A program made the translations under genes and the position numbers. A DNA stretch of 8,205 nt from Kocuria sp. GTDB taxonomy: Bacteria > Actinomycetota > Actinomycetes > Actinomycetales > Micrococcaceae. The notes under the pieces are model-generated. The model searched no databases. It was not told the origin of the DNA and saw only the letters and a program-made list of their open reading frames with translations. Positions 1 to 7,244 of this stretch are shown in pieces. The DNA lies in NCBI GenBank assembly GCA_030453435.1, contig JAKDKI010000081.1, positions 1 to 8,205 on the forward strand, written 5' to 3'. Positions within the stretch are counted from its first letter, which is position 1, and each line of letters starts with the position of its first letter.

Positions 1-226
1 CCGCAACGCGGTTCCGTGGGATCCCCGCCCGCCGATGACCACGTCCGGTCTGCGCATCGGTACCCCCGCCCTGGCCACCCGCGGTTTCGGTGCCAAGGAA
101 TTCGAAGAGGTGGCGGACATCATTGCTGCTGCACTCAAGCCCGGTGCTGACGTTGACGCCCTGCGCAAGCGCGTGGACTCCCTGACCGAGCAGTTCCCCC
201 TGTACCCCGGCCTTGAGGAATGGTGA
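1..226 (+). CDS. glyA: Serine hydroxymethyltransferase, C-terminal fragment (5' end outside window)
   Basis: GlyA is the cytosolic PLP enzyme that converts serine and THF to glycine and 5,10-methylene-THF. The gene enters from the left with codons in the phase starting at base 2. The visible 74 residues begin [11 protein letters not shown], and the segment [15 protein letters not shown] follows at once. This is the conserved SHMT C-terminal block whose arginine (in SGLR) binds the substrate carboxylate in characterised SHMTs. The tail ends [10 protein letters not shown], a form I associate with Micrococcaceae-type GlyA. The stop TGA is at 224-226. The ATG at 35 is an internal methionine, because the reading frame and the family motif both continue upstream of it. 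folD starts 2 nt after the stop, so the two genes are very probably one operon. The catalytic lysine and most of the PLP site lie outside the window. Confidence 0.96.
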   Translation, partial: RNAVPWDPRPPMTTSGLRIGTPALATRGFGAKEFEEVADIIAAALKPGADVDALRKRVDSLTEQFPLYPGLEEW

Positions 227-228
227 GG

Positions 229-1119
229 ATGACCGCTCAGATCCTGGACGGCAAGGCCACCGCGGCCGCCATCAAGTCCGAACTCGCCGAACGAGTGAAG
301 GTGCTGACCGAGAAGGGGCGCGTCCCAGGGCTGGCCACCGTGCTGGTCGGTGACGACCCTGCCTCGCACTCGTACGTGGCCGGTAAGCACCGCGACTGCG
401 AGCAAGTGGGAATTTCCTCCATCCGTAAGGAACTGCCCGCGGACGTTTCCCAGGCCGACCTGGAGAAGGCCATCGACGAGCTGAACGAGGATCCGGCCTG
501 CACCGGCTATATCGTGCAGCTGCCGCTTCCCGACCAGATCGACACGAACGCGATTCTGGAACGGATCGATCCGGCCAAGGACGCGGACGGGCTGCACCCC
601 ACCAACCTGGGGCGCCTGGTGCTCAACGTCAGTGAGCCCATGACCTCGCCGCTTCCGTGCACTCCCGCCGGGATCATCGAGTTGTTGGATCGTCACGGCG
701 TGAAGCTCCAGGGCAAGCATGTTCTGGTGGTAGGTCGCGGTGTCACCGTGGGCCGCCCCATCGGGCTGCTCCTGACCCGCCGCGAAATCAACGCAACCGT
801 CACGCTGGCCCACACGGGCACGCAGAATCTGGACGAGCTGCTCTCCCAGGCGGATGTCGTGGTGGCGGCGGCCGGCCGACCGCACATGATCAAGGCCGAC
901 CAGATCAAGGACGGCGCCGTGCTCCTGGACGTGGGCGTCTCACGGATCGAAGATCCCGAGACGGGCAAGAAAAAGCTCACGGGTGACATCGAGCCCGCCG
1001 CGTCGGAGAAGGCCTCGTGGCTTTCACCGAACCCCGGTGGGGTGGGCCCCATGACTCGTGCCATGTTGCTGGTCAACGTGGTCGAGTCCTGCGAACGTGC
1101 CGAGGGCATCCTCAAGTAG
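229..1119 (+). CDS. folD: Bifunctional methylenetetrahydrofolate dehydrogenase / methenyltetrahydrofolate cyclohydrolase FolD
   Basis: FolD oxidises 5,10-methylene-THF with NADP+ and hydrolyses the product to 10-formyl-THF, supplying purine and formyl-Met synthesis. The 296-residue protein has the usual family length and is cytosolic. Visible motifs are [11 protein letters not shown] (catalytic-type Tyr49 and Lys53), GYIVQLPLP (94-101), PCTPAGII (143-150), the nucleotide-binding stretch [13 protein letters not shown] (167-179), and the second FolD signature PGGVGPMT (269-276). I chose ATG 229 because GAGGA at 215-219 is about 9 nt upstream and [10 protein letters not shown] is a typical FolD N terminus. 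The in-frame ATG 220 and GTG 223 would overlap the glyA end and sit on or next to that ribosome site. The 2-nt gap to the glyA stop suggests co-transcription and translational coupling. The product of GlyA is the substrate of FolD, so operon and pathway agree. Confidence 0.97.
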   Translation: MTAQILDGKATAAAIKSELAERVKVLTEKGRVPGLATVLVGDDPASHSYVAGKHRDCEQVGISSIRKELPADVSQADLEKAIDELNEDPACTGYIVQLPLPDQIDTNAILERIDPAKDADGLHPTNLGRLVLNVSEPMTSPLPCTPAGIIELLDRHGVKLQGKHVLVVGRGVTVGRPIGLLLTRREINATVTLAHTGTQNLDELLSQADVVVAAAGRPHMIKADQIKDGAVLLDVGVSRIEDPETGKKKLTGDIEPAASEKASWLSPNPGGVGPMTRAMLLVNVVESCERAEGILK

Positions 1120-1162
1120 CAGGGGACCTCCTCGCGTAACGACCCCGGCCCCCGCTAACCCC

Positions 1163-1203
1163 CGCCGCCGCGCCGCCCAGGGGGCCGCGCGGCGTCGGCG
1201 TTT
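1163..1203. terminator. GC-rich hairpin between convergent folD and MFS gene, possible terminator
   Basis: GCCGCGC at 1167-1173 is complementary to GCGCGGC at 1187-1193, with CCC/GGG able to pair further in (about 1175-1182). An alternative outer pairing is CGCCG (1163-1167) with CGGCG (1196-1200). On the plus strand it is followed by TTT (1201-1203), so it could end folD transcription. No T-run is present in the minus direction, although GC-rich hairpins without a U tail can act in actinobacteria. The region is highly GC-rich, so some pairing is expected by chance. Confidence 0.45.
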
Positions 1204-1214
1204 GGTGACGCACC

Positions 1215-2672
1215 CTATTCTGCGGGTATCTGCTGCAACGGACCGGTGGTGGGGCCAGGTGGTTTGGGGCGCCTGTGGTCGAGCAGAGCGATCACGAATG
1301 CGATCACCAGGACGGCCACGATGGTGAGAACGCTCATGGTGAAGGCCGTGTCCCAGTCGGAACGCGCCAGCACCCCGAAAGCGACGGCCGTGATCACTGC
1401 CGTACCGACCGCTGTGCCTACCCGCTGTCCTGTCTGCATCACACCACCGGCCGCACCCGCGAACTTGAGGGGAACTTCCGAGAAGCTCAGGGTCTGGTTG
1501 GGAGGCATCACTGAACCCTGTCCCACGCCCACCAACAGTAGCGTGAGGTAGAGCCACGAGATGTTCCAGTCGAAGTGCACCACGCCGTACACCACACCGA
1601 TGGTTGTCAGCAGCCCCGTCATGGCGCACGCGATACCGGCCAGGATGACGAGGCGGCCGAAGCGCAGGACCCCGCGCCCCGCCAGCGGCGCCACCACTGC
1701 GGACATGAGCGCTGCCGGGAGGCTCAACATGCCGGCTTCCAGCGCGGTGCGGCCCAGCCCCTGCTGCACGTACATGGCCAGTACGACCCACACGCTGGTC
1801 ATGCCCAGGAAGTACACGGTGATCATGGCGGAGCCGTAACTGAAACTGGCGATCCGGAACAGGTCCAGGTCCACCATGGGTTCGTGGCCGCGGGACTTGT
1901 AGCGCGCCTCCCACCGGGTCCATGCGAAGAGCAGCAGCGCGCCCAGCAGCAGGGACAGCCACACGAGGGGTCCCAGCCGGGATTCCACGAACGGGAACAA
2001 CAGGGCCAGGATTCCCAGCCCGAACAAGATGACTCCCACGGGGTCCATGTCCACCCGACCGGGTTTTCGCTTCTGCCTCGGTAGCCACAGGGCGGCCAAC
2101 AGCAGAGCTACCGCGGCCGTGGGCACGTTGATGAGGAATGTGGCGCGCCAACCGGGGCCATCTCCGAGGGCGCCGATCAGGAACCCACCGAACGCGGGAC
2201 CGATGGCCACGGCAACACCAACCACCGCACCGAGCATTCCGAAGGCCTTGGCGCGGGCCGGTCCGTGGAAATACTGCTGGATCATGCCCACGCTCTGCGG
2301 ATTGATCAGACCGGAACCGAGCCCTTGAGCCACGCGCCCGATGTTCAACACCGTGGTGTTGGGAGCCAGCCCGCACACGAGCGACGCCACCGCGAATAAA
2401 ATGATGCCGGCCATGAACAGTTTGCGGCGGCCGAAGATGTCCCCGGCCCGCCCGCTGGCTACCAGCAGTACACCGAAGGCCAGCGCGAAACCGGTGAGCA
2501 CCCACTGCAACGCGGAGGAACTTGCGTGCAGGTCGGCCTGAATCGCGGGTAGGGCCACGTTCACGATGGACACACTGACCAGCGCCATGAACAAGGGAAC
2601 CAGAAGGACCCACAGGATCTTGCTGCGCTCGCGCGGGGTCAGTGGCTCGGGTGCTGAAATGGGGCTGCTCAC
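1215..2672 (-). CDS. MFS transporter, DHA2 (14-TMS EmrB/QacA-type) drug:proton antiporter family
   Basis: This is an inner-membrane proton-driven exporter by family; its substrate cannot be told from sequence. The 485-residue protein has about 14 hydrophobic segments, as DHA2 members do. The first helix carries the D1-like block SIVNVALPAIQADL (35-48). Motif A is GRAGDIFGRRK (74-84), a motif-B-like stretch is GRVAQGLGSG (112-121), and antiporter motif C is GVAVAIGPAFGGF (152-164). NVP at 182-184 follows helix 6. The C-terminal tail is short, proline-rich and cytosolic. The GTG start is preceded by AAGGAT (plus-strand 2676-2681), and an in-frame stop lies 24 nt upstream, so no earlier start fits. 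The gene converges on folD and diverges from the small membrane protein at 2793. No TetR or MarR regulator is adjacent within the window, which is unusual for this family. It could act on dyes, antibiotics, or an endogenous metabolite. Confidence 0.93.
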   Translation of the reverse strand: MSSPISAPEPLTPRERSKILWVLLVPLFMALVSVSIVNVALPAIQADLHASSSALQWVLTGFALAFGVLLVASGRAGDIFGRRKLFMAGIILFAVASLVCGLAPNTTVLNIGRVAQGLGSGLINPQSVGMIQQYFHGPARAKAFGMLGAVVGVAVAIGPAFGGFLIGALGDGPGWRATFLINVPTAAVALLLAALWLPRQKRKPGRVDMDPVGVILFGLGILALLFPFVESRLGPLVWLSLLLGALLLFAWTRWEARYKSRGHEPMVDLDLFRIASFSYGSAMITVYFLGMTSVWVVLAMYVQQGLGRTALEAGMLSLPAALMSAVVAPLAGRGVLRFGRLVILAGIACAMTGLLTTIGVVYGVVHFDWNISWLYLTLLLVGVGQGSVMPPNQTLSFSEVPLKFAGAAGGVMQTGQRVGTAVGTAVITAVAFGVLARSDWDTAFTMSVLTIVAVLVIAFVIALLDHRRPKPPGPTTGPLQQIPAE

Positions 2673-2702
2673 TCGATCCTTGATACCCCATTACCGTCTC
2701 GG

Positions 2703-2708
2703 AAACTA
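2703..2708 (-). promoter_or_regulatory. Candidate -10 element for the MFS transporter gene
   Basis: Read on the minus strand, TAGTTT fits the actinobacterial TANNNT pattern. It would give a start near 2696 and a leader of about 24 nt before the GTG at 2672. No convincing -35 was found at 16-18 nt. It is a weak call, made mainly because the divergent spacer (2673-2792) must hold a minus-strand promoter. Confidence 0.25.
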
Positions 2709-2779
2709 CGGGCCGCGCCAAAGGGTGAGACCGGCCCGTGTGGCCGGGCGTTCGATTCGTGCGCCGGGGTGGACTTTGA

Positions 2780-2785
2780 GACAAT
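2780..2785 (+). promoter_or_regulatory. Candidate -10 element for the small membrane protein gene (leaderless start)
   Basis: GACAAT ends 7 nt before the ATG at 2793, the distance expected if transcription starts at the A of that ATG. There is no Shine-Dalgarno sequence upstream of 2793, which fits a leaderless mRNA, a common arrangement in actinobacteria. The possible -35 TTCGTG at 2756-2761, with an 18-nt spacer, is poor. Confidence 0.35.
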
Positions 2786-2792
2786 GGTGCCC

Positions 2793-3326
2793 ATGCAGCA
2801 GATTGGATCATCTCAAGCTCAGTTCACGGTCGATCCGCAGAGCGCCAAGCGCACTCGCGGAGCTCTCTGGGGCACGATCATCGGGCTTGCGGTTCTCGTG
2901 ATCATTTTTGCCGTGGCACTGCTGCAGGCGGCGAACACCAACTCCGTGCTCGGCTGGATCCTGGCCGGTATTGCCCTGGGCTGGCTCATGCTGGCGGTGT
3001 GGGCGCTCTCCATGGTTCGCAAGGCCGCCCGCTACGGTCGTGACCAGGTAAAGCAGGCCCAGGAGCGATTCGACTCGCAGCACGGTCGCGCACCGGTGGC
3101 CGGTGGAGACGCAGGATCCGGTCAGTCACTGCGCGATCAGAAGTTGGCCCACGGTATGCAGGTCATTCTGGTGCAGTCCAAGGTGGTCAAGGAACAACTG
3201 GCCGAAACCGATCCGGATGCGGAGACCGTACGCCGTGCTTTGGAAACCATTGACATGACCGCGGCCAACGGGCTCAACAGCCTCAAGGAGTCATCCAAGC
3301 CGGTCGACGGTACCGTGGTCGACTGA
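2793..3326 (+). CDS. Small two-helix membrane protein of unknown function
   Basis: I do not recognise a named family. From ATG 2793 the protein has 177 residues. A polar N-terminal tail of about 23 residues ends in basic residues (AKRTR). Two transmembrane helices follow at about 24-45 and 52-74, separated by a short QAANTNS turn, so both termini should face the same side; the flanking basic residues (VRKAARYGR) suggest the cytosol. A charged, probably helical stretch (about 75-95) leads to a Gly/Ala-rich linker (98-112). A second soluble segment (113-167, from LRDQKLAHGMQ to GLNSLKE) looks amphipathic and helical. GTG 2769 and ATG 2784 are in-frame alternatives, but none of the three has a ribosome site. 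I prefer 2793 because a -10-like GACAAT is spaced for leaderless transcription. A 6-bp inverted repeat of GTCGAC (3303-3308 and 3318-3323) lies just before the stop and could be a weak 3' hairpin. Codon use matches the neighbours. Confidence 0.85.
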   Translation: MQQIGSSQAQFTVDPQSAKRTRGALWGTIIGLAVLVIIFAVALLQAANTNSVLGWILAGIALGWLMLAVWALSMVRKAARYGRDQVKQAQERFDSQHGRAPVAGGDAGSGQSLRDQKLAHGMQVILVQSKVVKEQLAETDPDAETVRRALETIDMTAANGLNSLKESSKPVDGTVVD

Positions 3327-3395
3327 AACACCCATTTACTTTTCCCGGCGAGATGTCTCTCGACGATTCCCTGCACAGTGAGGTACTGATCTTTC

Positions 3396-4235
3396 ATGGC
3401 TGATTCCGCGTCCACGGTCCGCATTGCCACTGTCAACGTCAACGGCATTCGCGCCGCCTACCGGCGCGGGATGGCCGACTGGCTTCAGGACCGCAACGTG
3501 GATCTCCTGTGCCTCCAGGAGGTTCGAGCTCCGGACAAGATCACCCGCGAGCTGCTCGACGAGGACGTCTGGCACATCCACCACGCAGAGGCCGCGGCCA
3601 AGGGGCGCGCCGGTGTTGCGATCGCTACCCGCCGCGACGCCTTCGACGGCTCACTGCTGCCTGTGGCAACTCGCGGTGGGATCGGGGACGAGTACTTCGC
3701 GGATTCCGGCCGCTGGGTCGAGAACGACCTCACCCTGCCCAACGGCGAAACCCTCACATTGATCTCCGCATACGTGCACTCCGGTGAGGTGGACACCCCG
3801 CGCCAGGTCGACAAGTACAAGTTCCTGGACCTCATGATCGAGCGTCTGCCCGCGCTCGCCGAGCACAGCGATCACGCGTTGATCGTGGGTGACCTGAACG
3901 TGGGCCACACTGAGCTGGACATCAAGAACTGGAAGGGCAACGTCAAGAACGCTGGCTTCCTGCCCGAGGAGCGCGCCTACTTCGACCGCTTCTTCGGGGA
4001 CCTGGGCTACGTGGACGTGGCCCGTTCCCTGGCCGGCGAAGTGCCCGGCCCCTACACGTGGTGGTCCTACCGCGGCAAGGCCTTCGACACCGACGCCGGC
4101 TGGCGCATCGATTACCACATGGCCACCCCGGCGCTCGCGTCCCGGGCCCAGTCGGCCACGGTGGATCGCGCCGCCAGCTACGACACGCGGTTCTCGGACC
4201 ACGCACCGCTCGTGGTCGATTACAGCTTCGACTGA
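3396..4235 (+). CDS. xth: Exodeoxyribonuclease III (Xth-type AP endonuclease)
   Basis: This is a cytosolic base-excision-repair nuclease: Mg2+-dependent 3'-5' exonuclease and AP endonuclease of the exonuclease-endonuclease-phosphatase fold. The 279 residues match family length. Catalytic blocks are all present: TVNVNGIRA with the metal-site Asn (12-20), LQEVRA with Glu42, ISAYVHSG with Tyr126, GDLNVGH with Asp166 and Asn168, WRIDYHM with Asp239, and the final SDHAPLVVDY with Asp268 and His269. The block WWSYRGKAFDTDAGWRIDY is typical of the actinobacterial and ExoA/Xth branch. ATG 3396 is the first possible start, because an in-frame TGA lies at 3387-3389. The nearest ribosome-site-like GAGG (3380-3383) is 12 nt away, rather far. 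A TACTGA at 3384-3389 sits at leaderless distance, so expression may be leaderless. It lies 69 nt after the small membrane protein gene and before trpS, an order I recall from other Micrococcales. Confidence 0.96.
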   Translation: MADSASTVRIATVNVNGIRAAYRRGMADWLQDRNVDLLCLQEVRAPDKITRELLDEDVWHIHHAEAAAKGRAGVAIATRRDAFDGSLLPVATRGGIGDEYFADSGRWVENDLTLPNGETLTLISAYVHSGEVDTPRQVDKYKFLDLMIERLPALAEHSDHALIVGDLNVGHTELDIKNWKGNVKNAGFLPEERAYFDRFFGDLGYVDVARSLAGEVPGPYTWWSYRGKAFDTDAGWRIDYHMATPALASRAQSATVDRAASYDTRFSDHAPLVVDYSFD

Positions 4236-4252
4236 TTCAGTATTTTTCCGGC

Positions 4253-4303
4253 GACGACGCCGCTCGGTGACCTTGGCCGGATAGCCGGCCGAGCGTCGTC
4301 GTC
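4253..4303. terminator. Long inverted repeat between xth and trpS, probable terminator of xth
   Basis: The 15-base arm at 4253-4267 (GACGACGCCGCTCGG) pairs with 4289-4303 (CCGAGCGTCGTCGTC) with one mismatch. A nested GGCCGG/CCGGCC pair (4275-4280 with 4285-4290) has an ATAG loop and competes for two bases of the right arm. It starts 17 nt after the xth stop. No T-run follows the right arm; the only T-run (4243-4247) lies before the left arm. It is therefore either a U-less terminator or a structure with another role. Confidence 0.55.
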
Positions 4304-4313
4304 CCCAGTGACC

Positions 4314-4319
4314 CACAAT
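4314..4319 (+). promoter_or_regulatory. Candidate -10 element for trpS
   Basis: CACAAT resembles the GACAAT in front of the small membrane protein gene. It would give a start near 4326 and a leader of about 24 nt to the GTG at 4350. No good -35 is visible; the -35 area overlaps the right arm of the inverted repeat at 4289-4303. TAGGTG at 4329-4334 is a poorer alternative. Confidence 0.3.
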
Positions 4320-4349
4320 GATTCGCACTAGGTGAAAGAAGCAACACTC

Positions 4350-5378
4350 GTGAACGAGCAGACCACCCCCGTAACGACCAAGCCCCGCGTGGTGTCCGGC
4401 GTGCAGCCTTCGGCGGACTCCCTGCACCTGGGGAACTACGTGGGGGCGTTGCGCAACTGGGTGTCCATGCAGGACGACAACGACTGTGTGTTCTTCGTGG
4501 CGGATCTGCATTCGATCACTGCGGGGCAGAACCCGGCCACGATGGCCGAGCGAACTCGTGTGACCGCCGCGCAGTACATTGCAGCCGGCATCGATCCGGA
4601 ACGCTCCACGCTGCTCATCCAGTCGCAGGTGCCCCAGCACACTCAGCTTTCGTGGGTGCTCAACTGCATCACCGGCTACGGCGAGGCCGCCCGCATGACC
4701 CAGTTCAAGGACAAATCCTTGAAGCAGGGCGCGGACAATACCACCGTGGGGCTGTTCACCTACCCCGTGCTGATGGCCGCGGACATCCTGATCTACCAGG
4801 CCAACCAGGTTCCGGTGGGGGAGGACCAGCGTCAACACCTGGAGCTCACACGGAACTTGGCCCAGCGCTTCAACGCGCGTTTCGGGGAGACCTTTGTGGT
4901 GCCCGACGCCAAGATCTTGACCAACTCGGCCAAGGTCTACGATCTGCAGAACCCCACCGCCAAGATGTCCAAGTCCGCGGCATCCGAGAACGGTCTGGTT
5001 CGTCTGCTGGATCCGGCCAAGAAGAACGCAAAGAAGATCAAGTCCGCCGTGACCGACGACGGCAACGTGATCCGCTTTGATCGCGAGGCGCAGCCGGGTA
5101 TTGCGAACCTGCTGACCATTTACTCCTCGCTCACCGGTGATCCGATCGAGTCGATCGTGGAGCAGTACGAGGGCAAGATGTACGGCCATCTGAAGGTCGG
5201 ACTCGCGGAGGTCGTCACCGAGACTCTGGACCCGATCCAGCAGCGCGCCCAGCAGCTGCTGGACGACCCGGCCGAGCTGGACCGGCTCCTGGCCCGGGGC
5301 GCGGAGAAGGCCCGTGAGATGACCTCGGAAACCATCAAGGCGGTCTACGACCGCATGGGCTTCCTGCCGGGTGTGTGA
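4350..5378 (+). CDS. trpS: Tryptophanyl-tRNA synthetase
   Basis: This cytosolic class Ic enzyme charges tRNA-Trp with tryptophan using ATP. From GTG 4350 it has 342 residues, the usual bacterial length. The HIGH-equivalent is in [12 protein letters not shown] (19-30). The TrpRS signature [14 protein letters not shown] (138-151) leads into VPVGEDQ (154-160), which lies in the active site of known TrpRSs. The KMSKS loop is exact at 205-209. The C-terminal helical domain that contacts tRNA ends FLPGV. The in-frame GTG 4332 would add six residues, but the purine-rich AAAGAAG (4335-4341) then serves as a ribosome site for 4350 at about 8 nt, which I prefer. It starts 114 nt after xth across an inverted repeat, so it probably has its own promoter. 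No T-box-like structure or tryptophan-codon leader peptide is visible upstream. Confidence 0.96.
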   Translation: MNEQTTPVTTKPRVVSGVQPSADSLHLGNYVGALRNWVSMQDDNDCVFFVADLHSITAGQNPATMAERTRVTAAQYIAAGIDPERSTLLIQSQVPQHTQLSWVLNCITGYGEAARMTQFKDKSLKQGADNTTVGLFTYPVLMAADILIYQANQVPVGEDQRQHLELTRNLAQRFNARFGETFVVPDAKILTNSAKVYDLQNPTAKMSKSAASENGLVRLLDPAKKNAKKIKSAVTDDGNVIRFDREAQPGIANLLTIYSSLTGDPIESIVEQYEGKMYGHLKVGLAEVVTETLDPIQQRAQQLLDDPAELDRLLARGAEKAREMTSETIKAVYDRMGFLPGV

Positions 5379-5396
5379 TCCCGTGGTGGCTTCGAC

Positions 5397-5402
5397 TAGG
5401 CT
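5397..5402 (+). promoter_or_regulatory. Candidate -10 element (TAGGCT) for the phosphoesterase-yihY pair
   Basis: TAGGCT matches the TANNNT -10 consensus of actinobacterial primary sigma factors. It lies in the 51-nt gap after trpS and would start transcription near 5409, about 21 nt before the GTG at 5430. The expected -35 position overlaps the trpS stop and shows no clear TTGNNN. Confidence 0.45.
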
Positions 5403-5419
5403 GAATCTCGCGTGAGGCG

Positions 5420-5425
5420 AGGAGG
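5420..5425 (+). promoter_or_regulatory. Ribosome binding site deciding the phosphoesterase start
   Basis: AGGAGG is a near-perfect Shine-Dalgarno sequence ending 4 nt before GTG 5430. It supports that start over the in-frame GTG at 5412, which would place the site inside the coding region. Confidence 0.7.
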
Positions 5426-5429
5426 CCCA

Positions 5430-5987
5430 GTGAAGAACCAACACAGTTCACCCACGGTCAAACCGGGGCAGGTTTACACGGGTGTGGTCATCGAGCTGCC
5501 CGAGCCCATGGGCAAGGAACTGCAGGACTGGAGAGCCTCCTTCGGTGACCCCGTGGCCGGTAGCGTTCCCGCGCACATCACGCTCATGATTGCTCCCCGG
5601 GAAGACCGGTGGGAAGAACTGGTCGATCACGTGCGCTCCGTGGTCAGCGGGTGGCAGCCCTTCCACGTGGAAATCAACGGAACCGGCACGTTCCGGCCCG
5701 TCACGCCGGTGGTGTTCCTGCGTATCGACAAGGGATACGACGACTGCGTGGCCCTGCACAACCGTCTCAACGACGCGGACATGGTCTCCGCCTCACCCTT
5801 CGAGTTCCACCCCCACGTGACGCTGGCTCATGCGGTTCCGGACGAGTTCCTGGACCGCGCTGAGCAGACCTTACGCACCTATCGGGCCTCCTTCCTGGTG
5901 GATCACATCGACCTGTACGAGGGCGACGAGAACGGCCAGTGGCACGTGCGCGAACGCATTGCGTTTGCCGGCGATGGCCGCGCCTGA
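5430..5987 (+). CDS. 2'-5' RNA ligase family protein (2H phosphoesterase)
   Basis: The protein belongs to the 2H phosphoesterase fold, whose members open 2',3'-cyclic phosphates or make and break 2'-5' RNA bonds; the cellular substrate of the actinobacterial type is unknown to me. The 185 residues contain the two defining H-x-T motifs: HIT at 49-51 (in PAHITLMI) and HVT at 129-131 (in FHPHVTLAH). These are the paired catalytic His/Thr sets, so the enzyme should be active. There is no signal peptide or membrane segment. An AGGAGG ribosome site supports GTG 5430. It lies 51 nt after trpS, probably with its own promoter, and its last 14 nt overlap the start of the YihY-type gene, which points to translational coupling. 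ThpR-like activity is possible but cannot be asserted. Confidence 0.9.
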   Translation: MKNQHSSPTVKPGQVYTGVVIELPEPMGKELQDWRASFGDPVAGSVPAHITLMIAPREDRWEELVDHVRSVVSGWQPFHVEINGTGTFRPVTPVVFLRIDKGYDDCVALHNRLNDADMVSASPFEFHPHVTLAHAVPDEFLDRAEQTLRTYRASFLVDHIDLYEGDENGQWHVRERIAFAGDGRA

Positions 5988-7170
5988 CAACGCTCCGCCA
6001 CCGGTGGTCCCTCCGATCACCGACCGGCGGGGACTCACCGCAGAACACCGGAGACTAGCCCGGGTACGGCACCAACTGGCGCACGACGGCGCTCCTCTCA
6101 CCAAACGTCTCCCAGCACTGTTGATCTGGGGTTTCGCCCGGCTCATGGCGCTTTTTCCGGCGCGCATCATCACGCACTACATGTTCCACGGAGGCCCGCT
6201 CATGGCGGCCGGGCTGGCTTACCAGCTGCTCTTTGCGTCCACCGCGTTGTTGGTCATCGGGTTCTCATTGCTCGGCGTGTTCCTGGGTCGGGACTCCGCA
6301 CTGCAACAATCACTCGTGGAGAGCATCGGGCAGTCCATACCCGGTCTGCTGGACGTGGGTGACGGTCAGGGAGGAGTGGTCCCCCTGAGCCTGCTGCAGA
6401 ACACTGCACCGTTCACCGTGGCCTCCGGGATTGCAGCGGGCGTGTTGGTGTTCACCGCATGGCGCTGGATCGCGGGAATCCGACTGGCCACCCGTCGGAT
6501 GTTCGAGCTGCCACCGGCTCCCGGTATGCCCATAGCAGCGGTGCCGCGTGATCTGGCATGGCTCGCGGTCATTGGTGTTCTGTTGCTGTCCTCTGCGGCC
6601 ATCAGTGTGTTCGCTTCCGGTGCCGTGGAATCCGTGACGCGCTGGTTGGAAAGTACAGGCTGGATCGAACCGCAAGCCTGGCTGGACAGCGGGCTCAATG
6701 TCCTACTGGCCATTGCCTTGGGCTTCGTGGTCGACCTGCTCATGAGTTTCACGCTGGTCCGGGGCGTCGCGCAGCTCAAGCTGCACCGCAAGGCGCTGGT
6801 GGTCACGGTTCTGGTGGGGGCGACCGGCTTGCAACTCTTGCGCTTCGCGGGTGGCGAGATCATTGCGCGCACCACCAACAACCCCTATCTGTTCTCCTTT
6901 GCCGTGCTGGTCGGTGTGCTCCTGTGGTTCAACCTGTACGGCCAGATCCTGCTCCTAGCCGCGGCTGCGGGCGCCGTAGTGCAGGCCGATATTCGCGGTG
7001 CGCGAGCACAACCCGAACGGGAGTCGCGCGCGGTGACTGTTGTGGCGGCGTCGTCCCTGCCCACGGCATCGCGGGGACTGGAGCCGTATGGCACGTCAGA
7101 GCCTACAGAGGATTCTGCTGAGAGCCTTGTGGGCCGTGACGGCAGCACTGCCTTCCGTCCGAGTTCGTAA
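5974..7170 (+). CDS. YihY/virulence factor BrkB family inner-membrane protein
   Basis: This family of polytopic membrane proteins was once wrongly equated with RNase BN; the molecular role is still unclear. From ATG 5974 the protein has 398 residues. A polar, Pro-rich N terminus (1-45) is followed by the family start FARLMALFPARIITHYMFHGGPLMAAGLAYQ, read here in two parts (54-72 and 73-84). About six membrane segments lie near 78-104, 143-165, 193-215, 240-265, 277-295 and 305-338. The hydrophilic loop at 105-142 and the hydrophilic tail at 339-398 are low in conserved motifs. The start overlaps the phosphoesterase stop (TGA 5985-5987) by 14 nt, and no good ribosome site precedes it, so it probably depends on translation of the upstream gene. 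The frame stays open upstream to 5830, but that part encodes Arg/Thr-rich sequence antisense to family expectation and is a shadow of the phosphoesterase. Confidence 0.9.
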   Translation: MAAPDNAPPPVVPPITDRRGLTAEHRRLARVRHQLAHDGAPLTKRLPALLIWGFARLMALFPARIITHYMFHGGPLMAAGLAYQLLFASTALLVIGFSLLGVFLGRDSALQQSLVESIGQSIPGLLDVGDGQGGVVPLSLLQNTAPFTVASGIAAGVLVFTAWRWIAGIRLATRRMFELPPAPGMPIAAVPRDLAWLAVIGVLLLSSAAISVFASGAVESVTRWLESTGWIEPQAWLDSGLNVLLAIALGFVVDLLMSFTLVRGVAQLKLHRKALVVTVLVGATGLQLLRFAGGEIIARTTNNPYLFSFAVLVGVLLWFNLYGQILLLAAAAGAVVQADIRGARAQPERESRAVTVVAASSLPTASRGLEPYGTSEPTEDSAESLVGRDGSTAFRPSS

Positions 7171-7244
7171 GCGCGAGGTCCGGCGGTGTCCAATATTTCG
7201 TTCGGCTGAGAGCCGGCTGTGTTCCGGCCATTGAGCCGCTCCGG

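Noticed and set aside
1024..2811. Minus-strand open frame of 595 codons overlapping the MFS gene in another phase
   Set aside because: Its translation is Arg/Gly/Pro/His-rich without family motifs, and the DHA2 motifs are all in the other phase. Long open shadow frames are expected at this GC content.
3349..3362. CGAGA-TGTC-TCTCG stem before xth as a terminator
   Set aside because: The stem has only five pairs and no T-run follows. It is too weak to call in a GC-rich gap.
4236..4349. T-box riboswitch or tryptophan leader peptide before trpS
   Set aside because: No T-box sequence, specifier-like structure or run of Trp codons is present. The hairpin lies upstream of the likely promoter, so it would not be in the trpS leader.
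3651..5444. Minus-strand open frame of 597 codons antisense to xth and trpS
   Set aside because: It covers two unmistakable plus-strand genes and the hairpin between them, has no recognisable domain, and has the composition of an antisense shadow.
5830..5973. Upstream extension of the YihY-type frame
   Set aside because: The extension lies entirely inside the phosphoesterase gene, before its second catalytic region ends, and encodes low-complexity Arg/Thr/Ser sequence. ATG 5974 gives a normal YihY N terminus.
7203..7218. CGGCT/AGCCG stem and AGCCGGCT palindrome after the YihY-type gene as a terminator
   Set aside because: The five-pair stem has a three-base loop and no T tail; it could arise by chance.
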